Shown: positions 15,477-24,008, numbered from the stretch's first letter. The stretch is 64,000 bases of DNA from Phycisphaerae bacterium (GCA_012729015.1 JAAYDY010000041.1:1-64000), one strand, 5' to 3'. Made by a program: numbers and translations. The notes: generated by a model not told the origin, from the sequence alone.

Positions 15477-16922
15477 TAGCACTTTTTCGCGCAGGAGTCG
15501 GGCGGCGTCGGCGTAGTCCGGGTGCTTCTCGGCCACGGCGAGCAGGTCGCGGGCGGTCTCGGGGCGACCCTGGAAGATCCTCAGATACGCCAGAACGAAG
15601 GAGTGGACCGGGCTCTGCGGCCGTTCGGCAAGGATGGCCACCAGGGCGGCTTCCGCCGCGGCCCAGTCGTCGGGCCGGTCCACGACGGACGTCAGCCGCA
15701 GGGACGGATCGATCTGATCCGGGGCGGCAGTGACGGAGCGTTGCAGCAGATGGGCGGCCCGGAAATACTGGCCGGCCAGCAGCCAGGAAAGTCCCTCGTA
15801 CCAGGAGGCTTCGCGGCTGCGCTGGGCGTTCAGGGAGCCGACCTGACGGAAGGCCTCACCGGCCTGGGCGTAGGCGCCAGCCTCCAGGTCCAGCAGCCCG
15901 AGCTGGTAGTACTGCTCGTCGAGGGTCCGGGCCCGCCTCGGGGCCAGCAGCACCTCGGCGGCCTCCTGCGGGAAGAGGTAATCGGTGGTCAGGCTGTCCT
16001 CGAACGCATCCGGGGAAGCGGCGCCCTGGGACTGGAGCGACAGCTCGTCGGCCCAGGGGGAGTCGTCATGGCTGGGAAGAATCCCGGCCGGCAGGCCCGT
16101 GGCGGGCACGGGCGGGGTCGTCGGCTCCTGGCCATAGGGCAGCGGAGGTTGGTCCTGCGGCACAGGCGGGCGCAGGGACAGCCACGGGTCGTCCCGGGAC
16201 TGCATCTCGGTCAGCGACAAGGGCTGCTGAGGCGTTGTCAGAGCGTCGAGCCAGTCCGACGGGGCGGGCAGTCGTGCCCAGGGGGTGCTGTAGTAGCCTT
16301 CGAGGCGGCTCAGATCGGATGGCTGCGTCTGGTGGCGAGCCAGGAACGAGGCGACGGAGTAGGCCATGGCCTCGCTGGAGATTTCGGAGCCGAGGACGCC
16401 GAAATCGTACTGCGCGGGGAACTGGGCCCGGTACCAGACGGGTTGGACGGTGACGGGGGCCGAGTAGGTCACCTGGAACGGCGAGGAGGCGCCGCCAAAC
16501 GGTTGTGTCACCACGCCGAACGGGTCCGCCGAGCGGACGCGGGTGCCGGCCAGGGAACTGCTGCTGGTCGTGAGGCTGCCGGGACGGAAGTAGGGCTGAA
16601 GGCCGCCGTGGGTGATGCCTCCGAGCACGTCCTGAACGCTGACGGTGTCGCGGTAGAACCGAGTGAGCGAGCCGCTGAAGTAGCGGTCCTCGAGGAAGCT
16701 GCGGTTGATCATGAGGGCCTTGCCGCCGCGGACGTTGCCGGTGGCCAGGAGACTGGAGGCCCGGACGTAGTCCATGTTGATGGGCCGCTTGTCGTGGGAG
16801 CTGTAAACAGGTTGTGTGGAAAGGTTTATGCGCAGGTCCACCGCTCCCTGGCCCTTCGCCGCGGCTGCGGTCGCCAGCAGGGCGGCCAGTGTCAGTGATG
16901 CTCGCAGGGTCTGTCGCAACAT
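15471..16922 (-). CDS. Secreted tetratricopeptide-type repeat protein
   Basis: A 483-residue exported protein. Residues 1-24 form a signal peptide. The N-terminal half is rich in Ser, Pro, Gln and aromatic residues with little regular structure. The C-terminal half (about 320-480) has helical TPR-like pairs, such as YYQLGLLDLEAGAYAQAGEAF, LSWLLAGQYFRAAHLLQRSV and LRIFQGRPETARDLLAVAEK. Such proteins usually serve as periplasmic or outer-membrane adaptors. ATG 16922 has an excellent AAGGAGGTG ribosome-binding site. No enzyme motif is seen. It is monocistronic. Confidence 0.82.
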   Translation of the reverse strand: MLRQTLRASLTLAALLATAAAAKGQGAVDLRINLSTQPVYSSHDKRPINMDYVRASSLLATGNVRGGKALMINRSFLEDRYFSGSLTRFYRDTVSVQDVLGGITHGGLQPYFRPGSLTTSSSSLAGTRVRSADPFGVVTQPFGGASSPFQVTYSAPVTVQPVWYRAQFPAQYDFGVLGSEISSEAMAYSVASFLARHQTQPSDLSRLEGYYSTPWARLPAPSDWLDALTTPQQPLSLTEMQSRDDPWLSLRPPVPQDQPPLPYGQEPTTPPVPATGLPAGILPSHDDSPWADELSLQSQGAASPDAFEDSLTTDYLFPQEAAEVLLAPRRARTLDEQYYQLGLLDLEAGAYAQAGEAFRQVGSLNAQRSREASWYEGLSWLLAGQYFRAAHLLQRSVTAAPDQIDPSLRLTSVVDRPDDWAAAEAALVAILAERPQSPVHSFVLAYLRIFQGRPETARDLLAVAEKHPDYADAARLLREKVLR

Positions 16923-17149
16923 GGCGCACCTCCTTATGCTCCCAGGCGCCACGTCATAGGGGGGCGTCTGGCTGCGGATTTCATTGTCTTCTGCTTATCT
17001 ATTGTATCGGAAGTTCCGTTGCCCATCACGACCGAATCTGGGCATGCCACGCTGCGGAGGCAGCCGGCGGGGGTGCCGCCGGGGCCTCCCGATGGGACAC
17101 TTGGGGGGGGGAGCGTGGTGAGTGCTGCGACACCACACGGGGCGGCTGG

Positions 17150-17400
17150 GACCGCGTGGGTCCGGGGGACCCACCCTACGGGCGGTTGACCGCTCTCCCC
17201 TGGAGGGGGACGCGCGGGGAGGGTGCGACGAGGTTGGAGGTTGCCGACGTTCGACCCTCACCGCCCCGAGCGATGCTCGGGGCACCTCTCCCTGCACGCA
17301 GGGCGAGGGGTTGGCGGAGCGTGCTTCGCACGCGCGTTGACTGGACCGCGTGGCTGCGGAGCAGCCACCCTACGTGCTCACGGGCAGGATGCCCGTGCCG
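17150..17400. repeat. Repeat array in the 16.9-17.4 kb gap
   Basis: Modules: GTGGGTCC/GGACCCAC hairpin (17156-17174), GTTCGACCCTCACCGCCCC with CTCCCTGC...GCAGGGCGAG (about 17249-17311), GCGTGCTTCGCACGC (about 17319-17333), TGGCTGC-GGA-GCAGCCA hairpin (about 17350-17366) and ACGGGCAGGATGCCCGT (about 17379-17395). It is the most complete copy of the order shared with 11150-11330 and 13471-13690. Positions 16923-17149 hold the leader region of the TPR gene and no gene. Confidence 0.82.
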
Positions 17401-17447
17401 CGGGGCGACGGGGGCCACCGGACGGCAGTCCAGGCCCCCCGCCCTGT

Positions 17448-17846
17448 TCAGTAGCCCAGGTCGTGGAGGCGGTCGTCGGTGAGGCCGAAGTGGTGTCCGA
17501 CTTCGTGGAGGACTGTGCGGCGGATGCCATCGACCAGGTCGTCGGGATCGTAGGCGGCTTCGATGTTGCGACGAAAGATCAGGACGCGGTCGGGCAGCAC
17601 GTTGCCGTAGTGGGTGTCGCGGCGGTCCAGGGGCACGCCGACGTACAGGCCCAGCAGGAGTTCGCCGTCGTCCAGTGCGACGCTGGCCGCCTGCTCGCGC
17701 GTCGGCCGGTCCACGACCTGGACCTCGATGTTGTCCATCAGATCGAGGATCTCGTCGGGCAGCGAGTCCAGCGCTTCGTCCACGTGGTCTTCGAATTCCT
17801 CGAGGGTCAACGCCGCGTCTCCATGGGAAGCCGCCGCCGGGGTCAC
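17448..17846 (-). CDS. Minimal zincin-type metallopeptidase (PF06262-like)
   Basis: A 132-residue protein typical of the small zincin family. It has an N-terminal LEEFEDHVDEALDSLPDEI segment, the VFRRNIEAAYDPDDLVDGIRRT region and the zinc-binding active site HEVGHHFGLTDDRL, with the HExxH His residues, catalytic Glu and downstream Asp. The GTG start overlaps the TGA of the upstream gene as GTGA (17843-17846), implying translational coupling. Its substrate is unknown. Coupling to an acidic membrane protein hints that the two act together, which is inference. The longer upstream frame is a shadow of that gene. Confidence 0.9.
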   Translation of the reverse strand: MTPAAASHGDAALTLEEFEDHVDEALDSLPDEILDLMDNIEVQVVDRPTREQAASVALDDGELLLGLYVGVPLDRRDTHYGNVLPDRVLIFRRNIEAAYDPDDLVDGIRRTVLHEVGHHFGLTDDRLHDLGY

Positions 17847-19279
17847 CGGACGAGCGGCACAATGAGGGCCGTCAACAGAACCAGCAGCGACACGACCAGG
17901 GCGGCAATGGCCATTCTGCCGACGATGGTCCGCGTGTCGGGGTCGACCCATCGGAACGGCAGGTCCACCAGGCCGAAGACGGCGACGAGCACCTTCAGGG
18001 GGACGAGCATCAGGGTGCCGACCCAGGCGGGCCACTCGTCGGGCTCGGGGGCGGGGGCTTCGGCCGCAGCCTCGCCCTCGGCGTCGCTCTCACCGTCGGA
18101 CGGCTCGTCGTCGCCGGCCTTGGCGGTCGCCTCGGGCTGCTCGTCCATCAGGGCCGCGCGTTCGCCTTCGGCCACAGCCTCGGCGGCTTCGTTCGAGGCA
18201 TCGGCAACGACTGCGGCAGGCGCTGCGTCGGCGGTGTCGCTTGCGGCAGATTCGGCGGGGGGCGAATCGGCTGGCGTCTCGACCGCGGCGTTGGCCTGGG
18301 CGGCCGCCAACTGCGCCATCTCGGCGGCGAGCACCTTGTCGGCCTCGTCCTGGTCAAATGCCGGCGCGTCGGCTCCGGTCGTCGCCGCGGCGGCATCGAC
18401 CTCGGCCGTGGCGTCCGTCGGGGGTTCCGTTGCCGGTTGCGGCGACGGGCCTGTGGTCTCCTGGGCGGGCAGGCTCAGGTCCAGGCCCATCTCGGCGATC
18501 TGCCGCCGGATGTCCTCGTCGGCCGGTTCGTCCGTCGCGGACGCTGCGGCGACGGATTCGGCGGCGGTTGCAGTGGCGGCATCGGGCTCCGTTTGCGGCG
18601 CGGTCTCGGCCGGCGTCGCCTCGTCGTCAAAGGCGGCGTCCACCTCGCGTTGGATTTCGGCCTTCAGGGCGGAATCCAGTTCAGCGGTCTCGGGTTTGGC
18701 GGCGGGCAACGCCTCATCGGGCGCATCGTCAGACGGTTCGTCGGTTGCCGTCTCGTCGGACCGAGGCGCGTCATTCGGCGCGAGGTTGTCGTCGGCGGCA
18801 GGGGCGGCGATGTCGGGCGGACCGTCGTCCGGAGCGTCGCCGGGCACGGCGTCTTGGGCGTCGTGGTCGGCCTCGGCCACCATGGCGGCAAGATCGGCCT
18901 CCTCGGGCGCCGCTTCGACGGCGGCGGCCTCGGCGGCCACGGATTCAGTCTCTTCGGGCAGGTCGGTCGCGGCCGGCGCGTCGGTGTCGGCAGCAACGGG
19001 AGCCTCGCGGTCGGCGGCAGCCTCGCCGTCGTCGGCAGCGGTTTCTGCGTCGTCGGCCGGGGATTCGACCTCGGGCATCGGGGCCGAGGCCTGCTCGTCC
19101 GACAGCAGTTGCCCGATGGCGAACTCGTCGGCCTCGTCGTCGCCGTCGAGCTTCATGGCAGCGATCTGGGCGTCGACGTCGTCGGCATCGGCACCGTCGG
19201 CAGGCTCGGCGTCGTGCGGCGAGGCCGGTTCGCCGGAGTCGGCGGCGCTGGGCGAATCTTTCGGGTCGTCTTCGGCCAT
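17843..19279 (-). CDS. Highly acidic low-complexity protein with C-terminal membrane helices
   Basis: A 478-residue protein. The first about 400 residues are almost wholly Ala, Asp, Glu, Pro and Thr, with no predicted fold except short recurring segments such as DEDIRRQIAEMGLDLSL and DAQIAAMKLDGDDEADEF. The C-terminus has two hydrophobic segments (WVGTLMLVPLKVLVAVFGLV and MAIAALVVSLLVLLTALIV). It is probably membrane-anchored, with a long disordered acidic arm. Composition this biased often arises in GC-rich genomes, but the uninterrupted frame and GTGA coupling to the zincin gene support a real product. The repeated IAxM motifs could be docking sites. The function is unknown. Confidence 0.8.
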   Translation of the reverse strand: MAEDDPKDSPSAADSGEPASPHDAEPADGADADDVDAQIAAMKLDGDDEADEFAIGQLLSDEQASAPMPEVESPADDAETAADDGEAAADREAPVAADTDAPAATDLPEETESVAAEAAAVEAAPEEADLAAMVAEADHDAQDAVPGDAPDDGPPDIAAPAADDNLAPNDAPRSDETATDEPSDDAPDEALPAAKPETAELDSALKAEIQREVDAAFDDEATPAETAPQTEPDAATATAAESVAAASATDEPADEDIRRQIAEMGLDLSLPAQETTGPSPQPATEPPTDATAEVDAAAATTGADAPAFDQDEADKVLAAEMAQLAAAQANAAVETPADSPPAESAASDTADAAPAAVVADASNEAAEAVAEGERAALMDEQPEATAKAGDDEPSDGESDAEGEAAAEAPAPEPDEWPAWVGTLMLVPLKVLVAVFGLVDLPFRWVDPDTRTIVGRMAIAALVVSLLVLLTALIVPLVR

Positions 19280-19290
19280 CGGTCTCCAGA

Positions 19291-19406
19291 GGGTGCATCC
19301 ACGTTTCAGGGACGCCAGAAGCCGCGTGGGTCCGGGGGACCCACCCTACAACTCATGGGCAGGATGCCCATGGCACGGGGCGGCACCCGCAAACGTTGAT
19401 GCCCCC
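19291..19406. mobile_element. MITE-like element, copy 1, with TIRs and target duplication
   Basis: Terminal inverted repeats GGGTGCATCCACGTTT (19291-19306) and AAACGTTGATGCCCCC (19391-19406) bound 116 bp. The element is flanked by a direct repeat GTCTCCAG (19282-19289 and 19407-19414; a ninth base differs). Inside are a GTGGGTCC/GGACCCAC hairpin (19326-19344) and an ATGGGCAGGATGCCCAT hairpin (about 19354-19370). It carries no reading frame. The same TIRs bound 30533-30634. The rest of the gap to 19584 shows only a CGCACGGTGCG palindrome (about 19492-19502) and a weak TATTGT -10 near 19535. Confidence 0.7.
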
Positions 19407-19584
19407 GTCTCCAGGGGAGCATTGCATCTCGGGCCGCCGGCTGGTCTAATGGTCGCGGCCAGCGGCTGCGCGACCGCCGCCCTCCCCGGCCGCACGGTGC
19501 GGACAGACTCTGGGCGCGGTCCATGCGCTGCTATTGTATTCGACGTTCGGTCGGGAGCGACTTTAGGTTCTGTCAGGAGATGTC

Positions 19585-20310
19585 ATGCCGCCGCGATTTT
19601 ACTGCCCGGACTTGGCCTCATCGCCGGCGCTGATCGAAGGCGACCAGTTGCACCATCTTCGGACGGTTCGCCGTCTGGGTGCGGGCGACGAGGTGGAGTT
19701 GTTCGACGGTCGCGGCCGCTGGGCGTTGTGCCGCCTGACGAGCCTGACGCGCCGGCTGGCCGAGGCGGAGATTGTGCGGACGCGCGACGAGCCGCCGCCG
19801 GCGTCGCGGCTGACGGTGGCGACGGCTGTGGCGAAGGCGGGCCGCATGGACACCCTGATCGAGAAAGTGACGGAGCTGGGGGCGACGGCGGTGTGGCCGC
19901 TGGATTGCCGCTACAGCAGCGTGGCCGACAGCGGGCAGGGCAAACAGGAGTCGTGGCATCGTCGTGCGGTGGAGGCGTGCAAACAGTGCGGTCGGCTTCA
20001 CGTGCCGCCGATCGAGCCGCCGATGAGCCTGGAGGCGGCGGTGGCGGCGGCTCGGGCGTCCGGGGCGGTGGTGCTGCTGGCCGACCCGTCGGCCGAGGCG
20101 CTGCGTCCGGCCGAGGCGCTGGCGGACGTTGTCCCGACGACCGAGCTGGTCGGCTTCGTGGGGCCGGAAGGCGGGTTCACGGATCAGGAACGACAGTGTA
20201 TCATGGGTGTCGGGGCGCGGGTCCTGCGGTTGGCCCCGGCGGTGCTTCGGATCGAGACGGCGGCGATCGCCCTGGCGGCGGTGGTGGCGGCGTGGCGGCC
20301 GGGGCCCTAG
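19585..20310 (+). CDS. rsmE: 16S rRNA (uracil(1498)-N(3))-methyltransferase
   Basis: A 241-residue SPOUT methyltransferase of normal RsmE length. It begins with the PUA-like N-terminal domain (PRFYCPDL; HHLRTVRRLGAGDEVELFDG). The SAM-binding trefoil knot motifs are present: GRMDTLIEKVTELGATAVWP, VGFVGPEGGFTDQE and LRLAPAVLRIETAAIALAAVV (the last with the usual R-x-E-T-A order). It methylates U1498 in helix 44 of 16S rRNA. AGGAGA precedes ATG 19585. It stands alone between repeat arrays. Confidence 0.95.
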   Translation: MPPRFYCPDLASSPALIEGDQLHHLRTVRRLGAGDEVELFDGRGRWALCRLTSLTRRLAEAEIVRTRDEPPPASRLTVATAVAKAGRMDTLIEKVTELGATAVWPLDCRYSSVADSGQGKQESWHRRAVEACKQCGRLHVPPIEPPMSLEAAVAAARASGAVVLLADPSAEALRPAEALADVVPTTELVGFVGPEGGFTDQERQCIMGVGARVLRLAPAVLRIETAAIALAAVVAAWRPGP

Positions 20311-20344
20311 CGACGAGCGGAGACGCAAGGACAGGGGCTTTCGG

Positions 20345-20480
20345 CACACTTTGGCGCCCGCTGCGCGGTCGCTCCAAAGTGTGGCACCCCGGCAGCCCCT
20401 GCACAGAAGCCGCGTGGGTCCGGGGGGGCACCCTACCCCCTACAGAAAGCGCGTGGGTCCTGGGAACCCATCGGACAGAC
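20345..20480. repeat. Repeat array after rsmE, with ACACTTTGG/CCAAAGTGT hairpin
   Basis: ACACTTTGG (20347-20355) pairs with CCAAAGTGT (about 20374-20382), followed by GGCACCCCGGCA. The same family is at 25099-25175. Two decayed GTGGGTCC/GGACCCAC copies follow (about 20413-20435 and 20453-20470). In the first the second arm is damaged to GGGGGGGCACC, in the second to GGGAACCCA. The remainder to 20600 holds nothing I recognise. Confidence 0.72.
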
Positions 20481-20613
20481 TGACTTGGGTGAACACGGCC
20501 GGGGCGGCGGGTCGATAAGAGACTATCCGGGACGTCGTGGGCATACGGGTGTCCCGGGAGGGGCATTGTTGCAGAGTGTGGGGCGTCGGGGCTGAATCGG
20601 TAAGGAGACGAGC

Positions 20614-21303
20614 GTGGGCGTGTCGGATCGCTTCATTGAGCGGGATGACAGCATCCCGAGTTCGCTGCGTGACGAGCCATGGCGGATTTTCCGGATCATG
20701 GGCGAGTTCGTGGACGGGTTCGAGATGATGGCCCGGGTGGGTCCTGGCGTGAGCATATTCGGGTCGGCCCGGGTTCACGAGGGGGATCGGTACTACGAGC
20801 TGGCGCGCGAGACGGCGCGGCGGCTGGCGCAGGTGGGGCAGACGATTATCACGGGCGGGGGGCCGGGCATCATGGAGGCCGCCAACCGCGGCGCGGTCGA
20901 GGGCGGCGGCAAGAGCGTCGGCGTGAACATTGTGCTTCCGTTCGAACAGAAGGCGAATCCGTACCTGACGCATTTTCTGAACTTTCGGTATTTCTTCGTG
21001 CGTAAGGTCATGTTCGTCAAGTACGCCCGGGCGTTCATCATCATGCCGGGCGGCTTCGGGACGATGGACGAGTTTTTCGAGTCGATGACGCTGATCCAGA
21101 CGGAGAAGATACCGGGCTTCCCGGTGTTTCTGATGGGGACGGACTATTGGTCGGGCCTGATGGACTGGGTGCGCGACGTGATGCTGAAGCGCGAGCGGTT
21201 CATCTCGCCCGAGGACCCCGACTTGTGGACCCTGACGGACGACCCTGAGGAGGTGGTCGCCAAGGTGCTGGACTTCACTCCGGCGCCGCCGCCCGACATC
21301 TGA
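20614..21303 (+). CDS. LOG-family (TIGR00730-like) Rossmann-fold protein
   Basis: A 229-residue protein of the lysine-decarboxylase-like LOG family. Signature motifs are GGGPGIMEAANRGA and MPGGFGTMDEFFE, the phosphoribosyl/nucleotide-binding loop and active site in cytokinin-type nucleoside 5'-monophosphate phosphoribohydrolases. Members hydrolyse nucleoside monophosphates to base and ribose-5-phosphate; bacterial substrates are often uncertain. The N-terminal extension of about 40 residues is typical of the longer subgroup. GTG 20614 has TAAGGAG at 20601-20607. It is followed by a small Lrp/AsnC-type domain gene 80 bases downstream. Confidence 0.92.
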   Translation: MGVSDRFIERDDSIPSSLRDEPWRIFRIMGEFVDGFEMMARVGPGVSIFGSARVHEGDRYYELARETARRLAQVGQTIITGGGPGIMEAANRGAVEGGGKSVGVNIVLPFEQKANPYLTHFLNFRYFFVRKVMFVKYARAFIIMPGGFGTMDEFFESMTLIQTEKIPGFPVFLMGTDYWSGLMDWVRDVMLKRERFISPEDPDLWTLTDDPEEVVAKVLDFTPAPPPDI

Positions 21304-21383
21304 GCCAGACGCACGCGCATCGCTACACAAGGGCCAGGGACCCAAGTTGTACGTTGCCGATCCTGTCGTCAGAGGGGGACTCG

Positions 21384-21683
21384 ATGAGCAGACGGAACAC
21401 ACCGCGCATGGTAACGGGAATCATCCTGATCCGCGCCGTCCGGGAGAAGGTCCACGACGTGGCGCAGCAGTTGGTGGGCCTGAAGGAAGTGTCGGAGATC
21501 TATAGCGTCGCAGGTCGATGGGACCTGGTCGCGATGGTCCGCGTTCCCTCCCTGGAAGCGCTGGAAGACGTGATCGCCGGGCACCTCGCCCACGCCGGCG
21601 GCATCTGCCAGACGGAAACGCTGGTGGCCTGCCGCGCCTACAGCAAGATCGACCTCGAGCGGCTCTTCAGCGAGGCCGGATAG
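21384..21683 (+). CDS. Stand-alone Lrp/AsnC effector-binding (RAM) domain protein
   Basis: A 99-residue protein consisting only of the alpha-beta sandwich that binds amino acids in Lrp/AsnC regulators. The core reads MVTGIILIRAVREKVHDVAQ, EVSEIYSVAGRWDLVAMVRV and ETLVACRAYSKIDLERLF, with the G-x-W-D-L turn typical of the family. There is no helix-turn-helix. Stand-alone RAM proteins form ring oligomers and may modulate full-length Lrp regulators or sense amino acids directly. ATG 21384 is preceded by GAGGGGG. A nearby DNA-binding partner is not seen. Confidence 0.88.
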   Translation: MSRRNTPRMVTGIILIRAVREKVHDVAQQLVGLKEVSEIYSVAGRWDLVAMVRVPSLEALEDVIAGHLAHAGGICQTETLVACRAYSKIDLERLFSEAG

Positions 21684-21876
21684 CAGCGGCGGCGACCTCC
21701 GCGGCGCGGCACCCGCCGTGCCGCGGACCTCCTGTGCCGACGTGCGCCGACGGCCCCCCCGGCCGGCGCCCGGCGTCTATTCCCCCCGACGGCATCGTGA
21801 TGCCCGTCACCTTGCCGCTGTCCTCGGCGTTTATACACTCATCAAGGGGTGCCGGAGCCGTGAGGAGGCGTTGCCC

Positions 21877-22872
21877 GTGAGCATGACCAGTCGCGAGATC
21901 GTCCGCCGTTGCGTCCATTTCGAGGGGCCCGAGCGTATCGGCATGTCGCTGCCGGCGCCGTTTCCGCGCGACATCGTGTTCTGGGGGAACCTGCGGCTCC
22001 CGGGGTTCGACGAGCGCCGCCGCACCGAGGGCGACACGGAGTACTGGCTGGACGAGTGGGGCTGCACGTGGGCTCGCATTCACGGCATCAGCAAGGGCGA
22101 GGTCGTGCGCGGCGCGATCGGCGACTGGGGCGAACTGGACGATTACGTGCCGCCGGATTTCGGGGACGAGCGCCGGTACGACGAGCCGCGCCGCATCGTG
22201 GCCGCCGAGAGCGACAAGTACGTCATCGCGGGGCTGCCGGGCGGATGGGCGTTTGCCGCGGCGCGGTACATCCGCAAGATGGAGCAGTACCTGATGGACC
22301 TGGTGCTGGACCGCGAGCGGGTGGACCGGCTGCACGAGCTCATCGTGACGGAGAACGAGAAGGTGATCCGTCGAGCCGCGGAGGTCGGCGCGCAAGCCGT
22401 GATGGTCTGGGAAGACTGGGGCACGCAGACGGCGCCGCTGGTGTCGCCGACGATGTTCCGCGAGGTGTTCAAGCCGCTCATCCGCCGCCAGTGCGATCTG
22501 GCGCGAGGCCTGGGGCTGGACCGGTGGATGCACTCGTGCGGGTGCATGACGGAGTTGATGTACGACCTGATCGACGCGGGGGTCCAGGTGTTCCAGTTCG
22601 ATCAGCCGACGCTGCACGGGATCGACCGGCTGAACGAGCGGTTCGGGGGGCGTGCGGCGTTCTGGTGCCCGGTGGACATTCAGAAGACGCTCCAGACGCG
22701 CGACCGGGAGGCGATCCGGGCGGAGGCGCGCCACATGATCCGCACGCTGGGCGGCCACGGCGGCGGTTTCATCGCGGGGTACTACGGCGACAACGAGGCC
22801 ATCGGCCTGGACCCGTCGGTCCAGCGTCTGGCCTGCGAGGCCTTCGTCGAGTTCGGCGGCGGCGCGGCCTGA
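21877..22872 (+). CDS. Uroporphyrinogen-decarboxylase-family protein, corrinoid-methyltransferase type
   Basis: A 331-residue URO-D-fold TIM barrel. The motif WMHSCGCM contains the His-x-Cys zinc ligand pair typical of MtaA/CmuA-like methylcobamide:CoM or substrate methyltransferases rather than HemE. DAGVQVFQFDQP and GGHGGGFIAGYYGDNEA also fit that branch. It probably transfers a methyl group to or from a corrinoid protein. No corrinoid protein gene is nearby. GTG 21877 lies 8 bases after GAGGAGG (21862-21868), with ATG 21883 the alternative. The upstream extension is Arg/Pro-rich and probably untranslated. Confidence 0.88.
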   Translation: MSMTSREIVRRCVHFEGPERIGMSLPAPFPRDIVFWGNLRLPGFDERRRTEGDTEYWLDEWGCTWARIHGISKGEVVRGAIGDWGELDDYVPPDFGDERRYDEPRRIVAAESDKYVIAGLPGGWAFAAARYIRKMEQYLMDLVLDRERVDRLHELIVTENEKVIRRAAEVGAQAVMVWEDWGTQTAPLVSPTMFREVFKPLIRRQCDLARGLGLDRWMHSCGCMTELMYDLIDAGVQVFQFDQPTLHGIDRLNERFGGRAAFWCPVDIQKTLQTRDREAIRAEARHMIRTLGGHGGGFIAGYYGDNEAIGLDPSVQRLACEAFVEFGGGAA

Positions 22873-22950
22873 GCCGTTGAGGAGTTTCCATGGAACTCCG
22901 CCGCTCCGGTGGCGTCATTTCTCCATGGGCAGACAGAGACGGGACCGGAC

Positions 22951-23944
22951 ATGAGCCGCCATGCGCCGCAGCACGAGCAGTCCACCAACAACAACACCGT
23001 GCCTGCTGCGCCGGCGTGGCGGCGCACGCTTCGCCGCGTTCTTCTGCTGGTCTTCCTGTTCACCCTGTCCACCGTGTGGCTCACGCAGATTTGCGGGTGC
23101 CGCGGCCGGCTCATGGACCCCGAGGAGCCGCTGAAGGGGTGGAAGTTGATCATGCCGGACATCAGGCCGTCCATCGTCTGGGCGTATGTGGCGATGGCGG
23201 CGTGCGTCGCGGTGACGCTGGTCGTTTCGGAGCCGGCGGGGCGGACCGTGCCGCTGGTTGCGGCGGGGCGCAGCGCCGCCAGGATCTTCGCGTTGTGCGT
23301 GTTGCTGGGCACCGTCCTGGCCGTGCCAATCGGCATGGCGACGCTTCATTGGGCCGACTACCTCATGGAAAGCGGCTTCCACTGGGGCGCCGGCGCGATC
23401 GCCCTGGCGGTGGTCATGGAGCTGAGCCGGCTGGCCCGCGCGGTGTGGATGCTGATTCGGCAACGGACGCTGCGGGCGATTGCGCCGCGGATGGGGCCGC
23501 TCTCGTGGGCGTTGCTGGCGGTCAATCTGCTGGTCCTGGGCGCCATGGGCGCCGCCGCCGCCGTGGGCCCAGTGGCTGGTGCCGCCGTGGCACGGTCTCG
23601 GAGGGCTCATCGCGATGGGCGTCCTGGCGGCCTGGGGTCTGGCCGGATGGGGCATCGGCCTGGCGCGCAGCCCCTGGCCGGTGCAGCGCGGCGTCTGCTG
23701 GGAATGCGGGCGGCAGTTCTGGCAGCGCGTCGGGCGCTGTCCCGCGTGCGGCCAACGGTACCGGACCGCCCCCGACCGCGCCACGATGGAAGTGTGCATG
23801 GCCTGCGGGCATGAGCGGGCCGGACGGTTGACGCTGTGTAGCCTCTGCCGCCAGAGGGAAGCCAAACGCCGACTTCACCCGGACCGCGATGCCGCTCTGA
23901 GCAGCCTGGAGCAGAAAGCCGATCGCGACGCCGACGCGCCTTGA
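22951..23944 (+). pseudogene. Membrane protein with C-terminal zinc ribbons, frameshifted
   Basis: The first frame (22951 to about 23565) encodes membrane segments, including LLLVFLFTLSTVWLTQI, IVWAYVAMAACVAVTLVV, IFALCVLLGTVLAVPIGMA and LSWALLAVNLLVLGAMG. It then degenerates into Arg-rich sequence. The next frame carries on naturally with LIAMGVLAAWGLAGWGIGL and two cysteine pairs per ribbon (CWECGRQF...CPACGQRY and CMACGHE...CSLCRQRE), ending at 23944. One extra base in GTGGGCCCAG (about 23564-23573) would explain the break. Removing a G gives a joined V-A-Q-W-L. The start is uncertain: ATG 22951 opens the correct frame, while ATG 22890 has the better ribosome-binding site inside a GGAGTT/AACTCC palindrome. 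Confidence 0.65.
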
Positions 23945-24008
23945 CTGGGCGCACTGCGGCTCCTACAGTGGAATGGCCGCACCGCGTCCGCGCCAAGGAG
24001 GCCATGCC

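Noticed and set aside
17223..20483. A 1086-codon plus-strand frame spanning the acidic gene and rsmE
   Set aside because: It is antisense to the Ala/Asp-rich gene, giving Ser/Ala-rich noise, and runs out of frame through rsmE; repeat arrays lie inside it.
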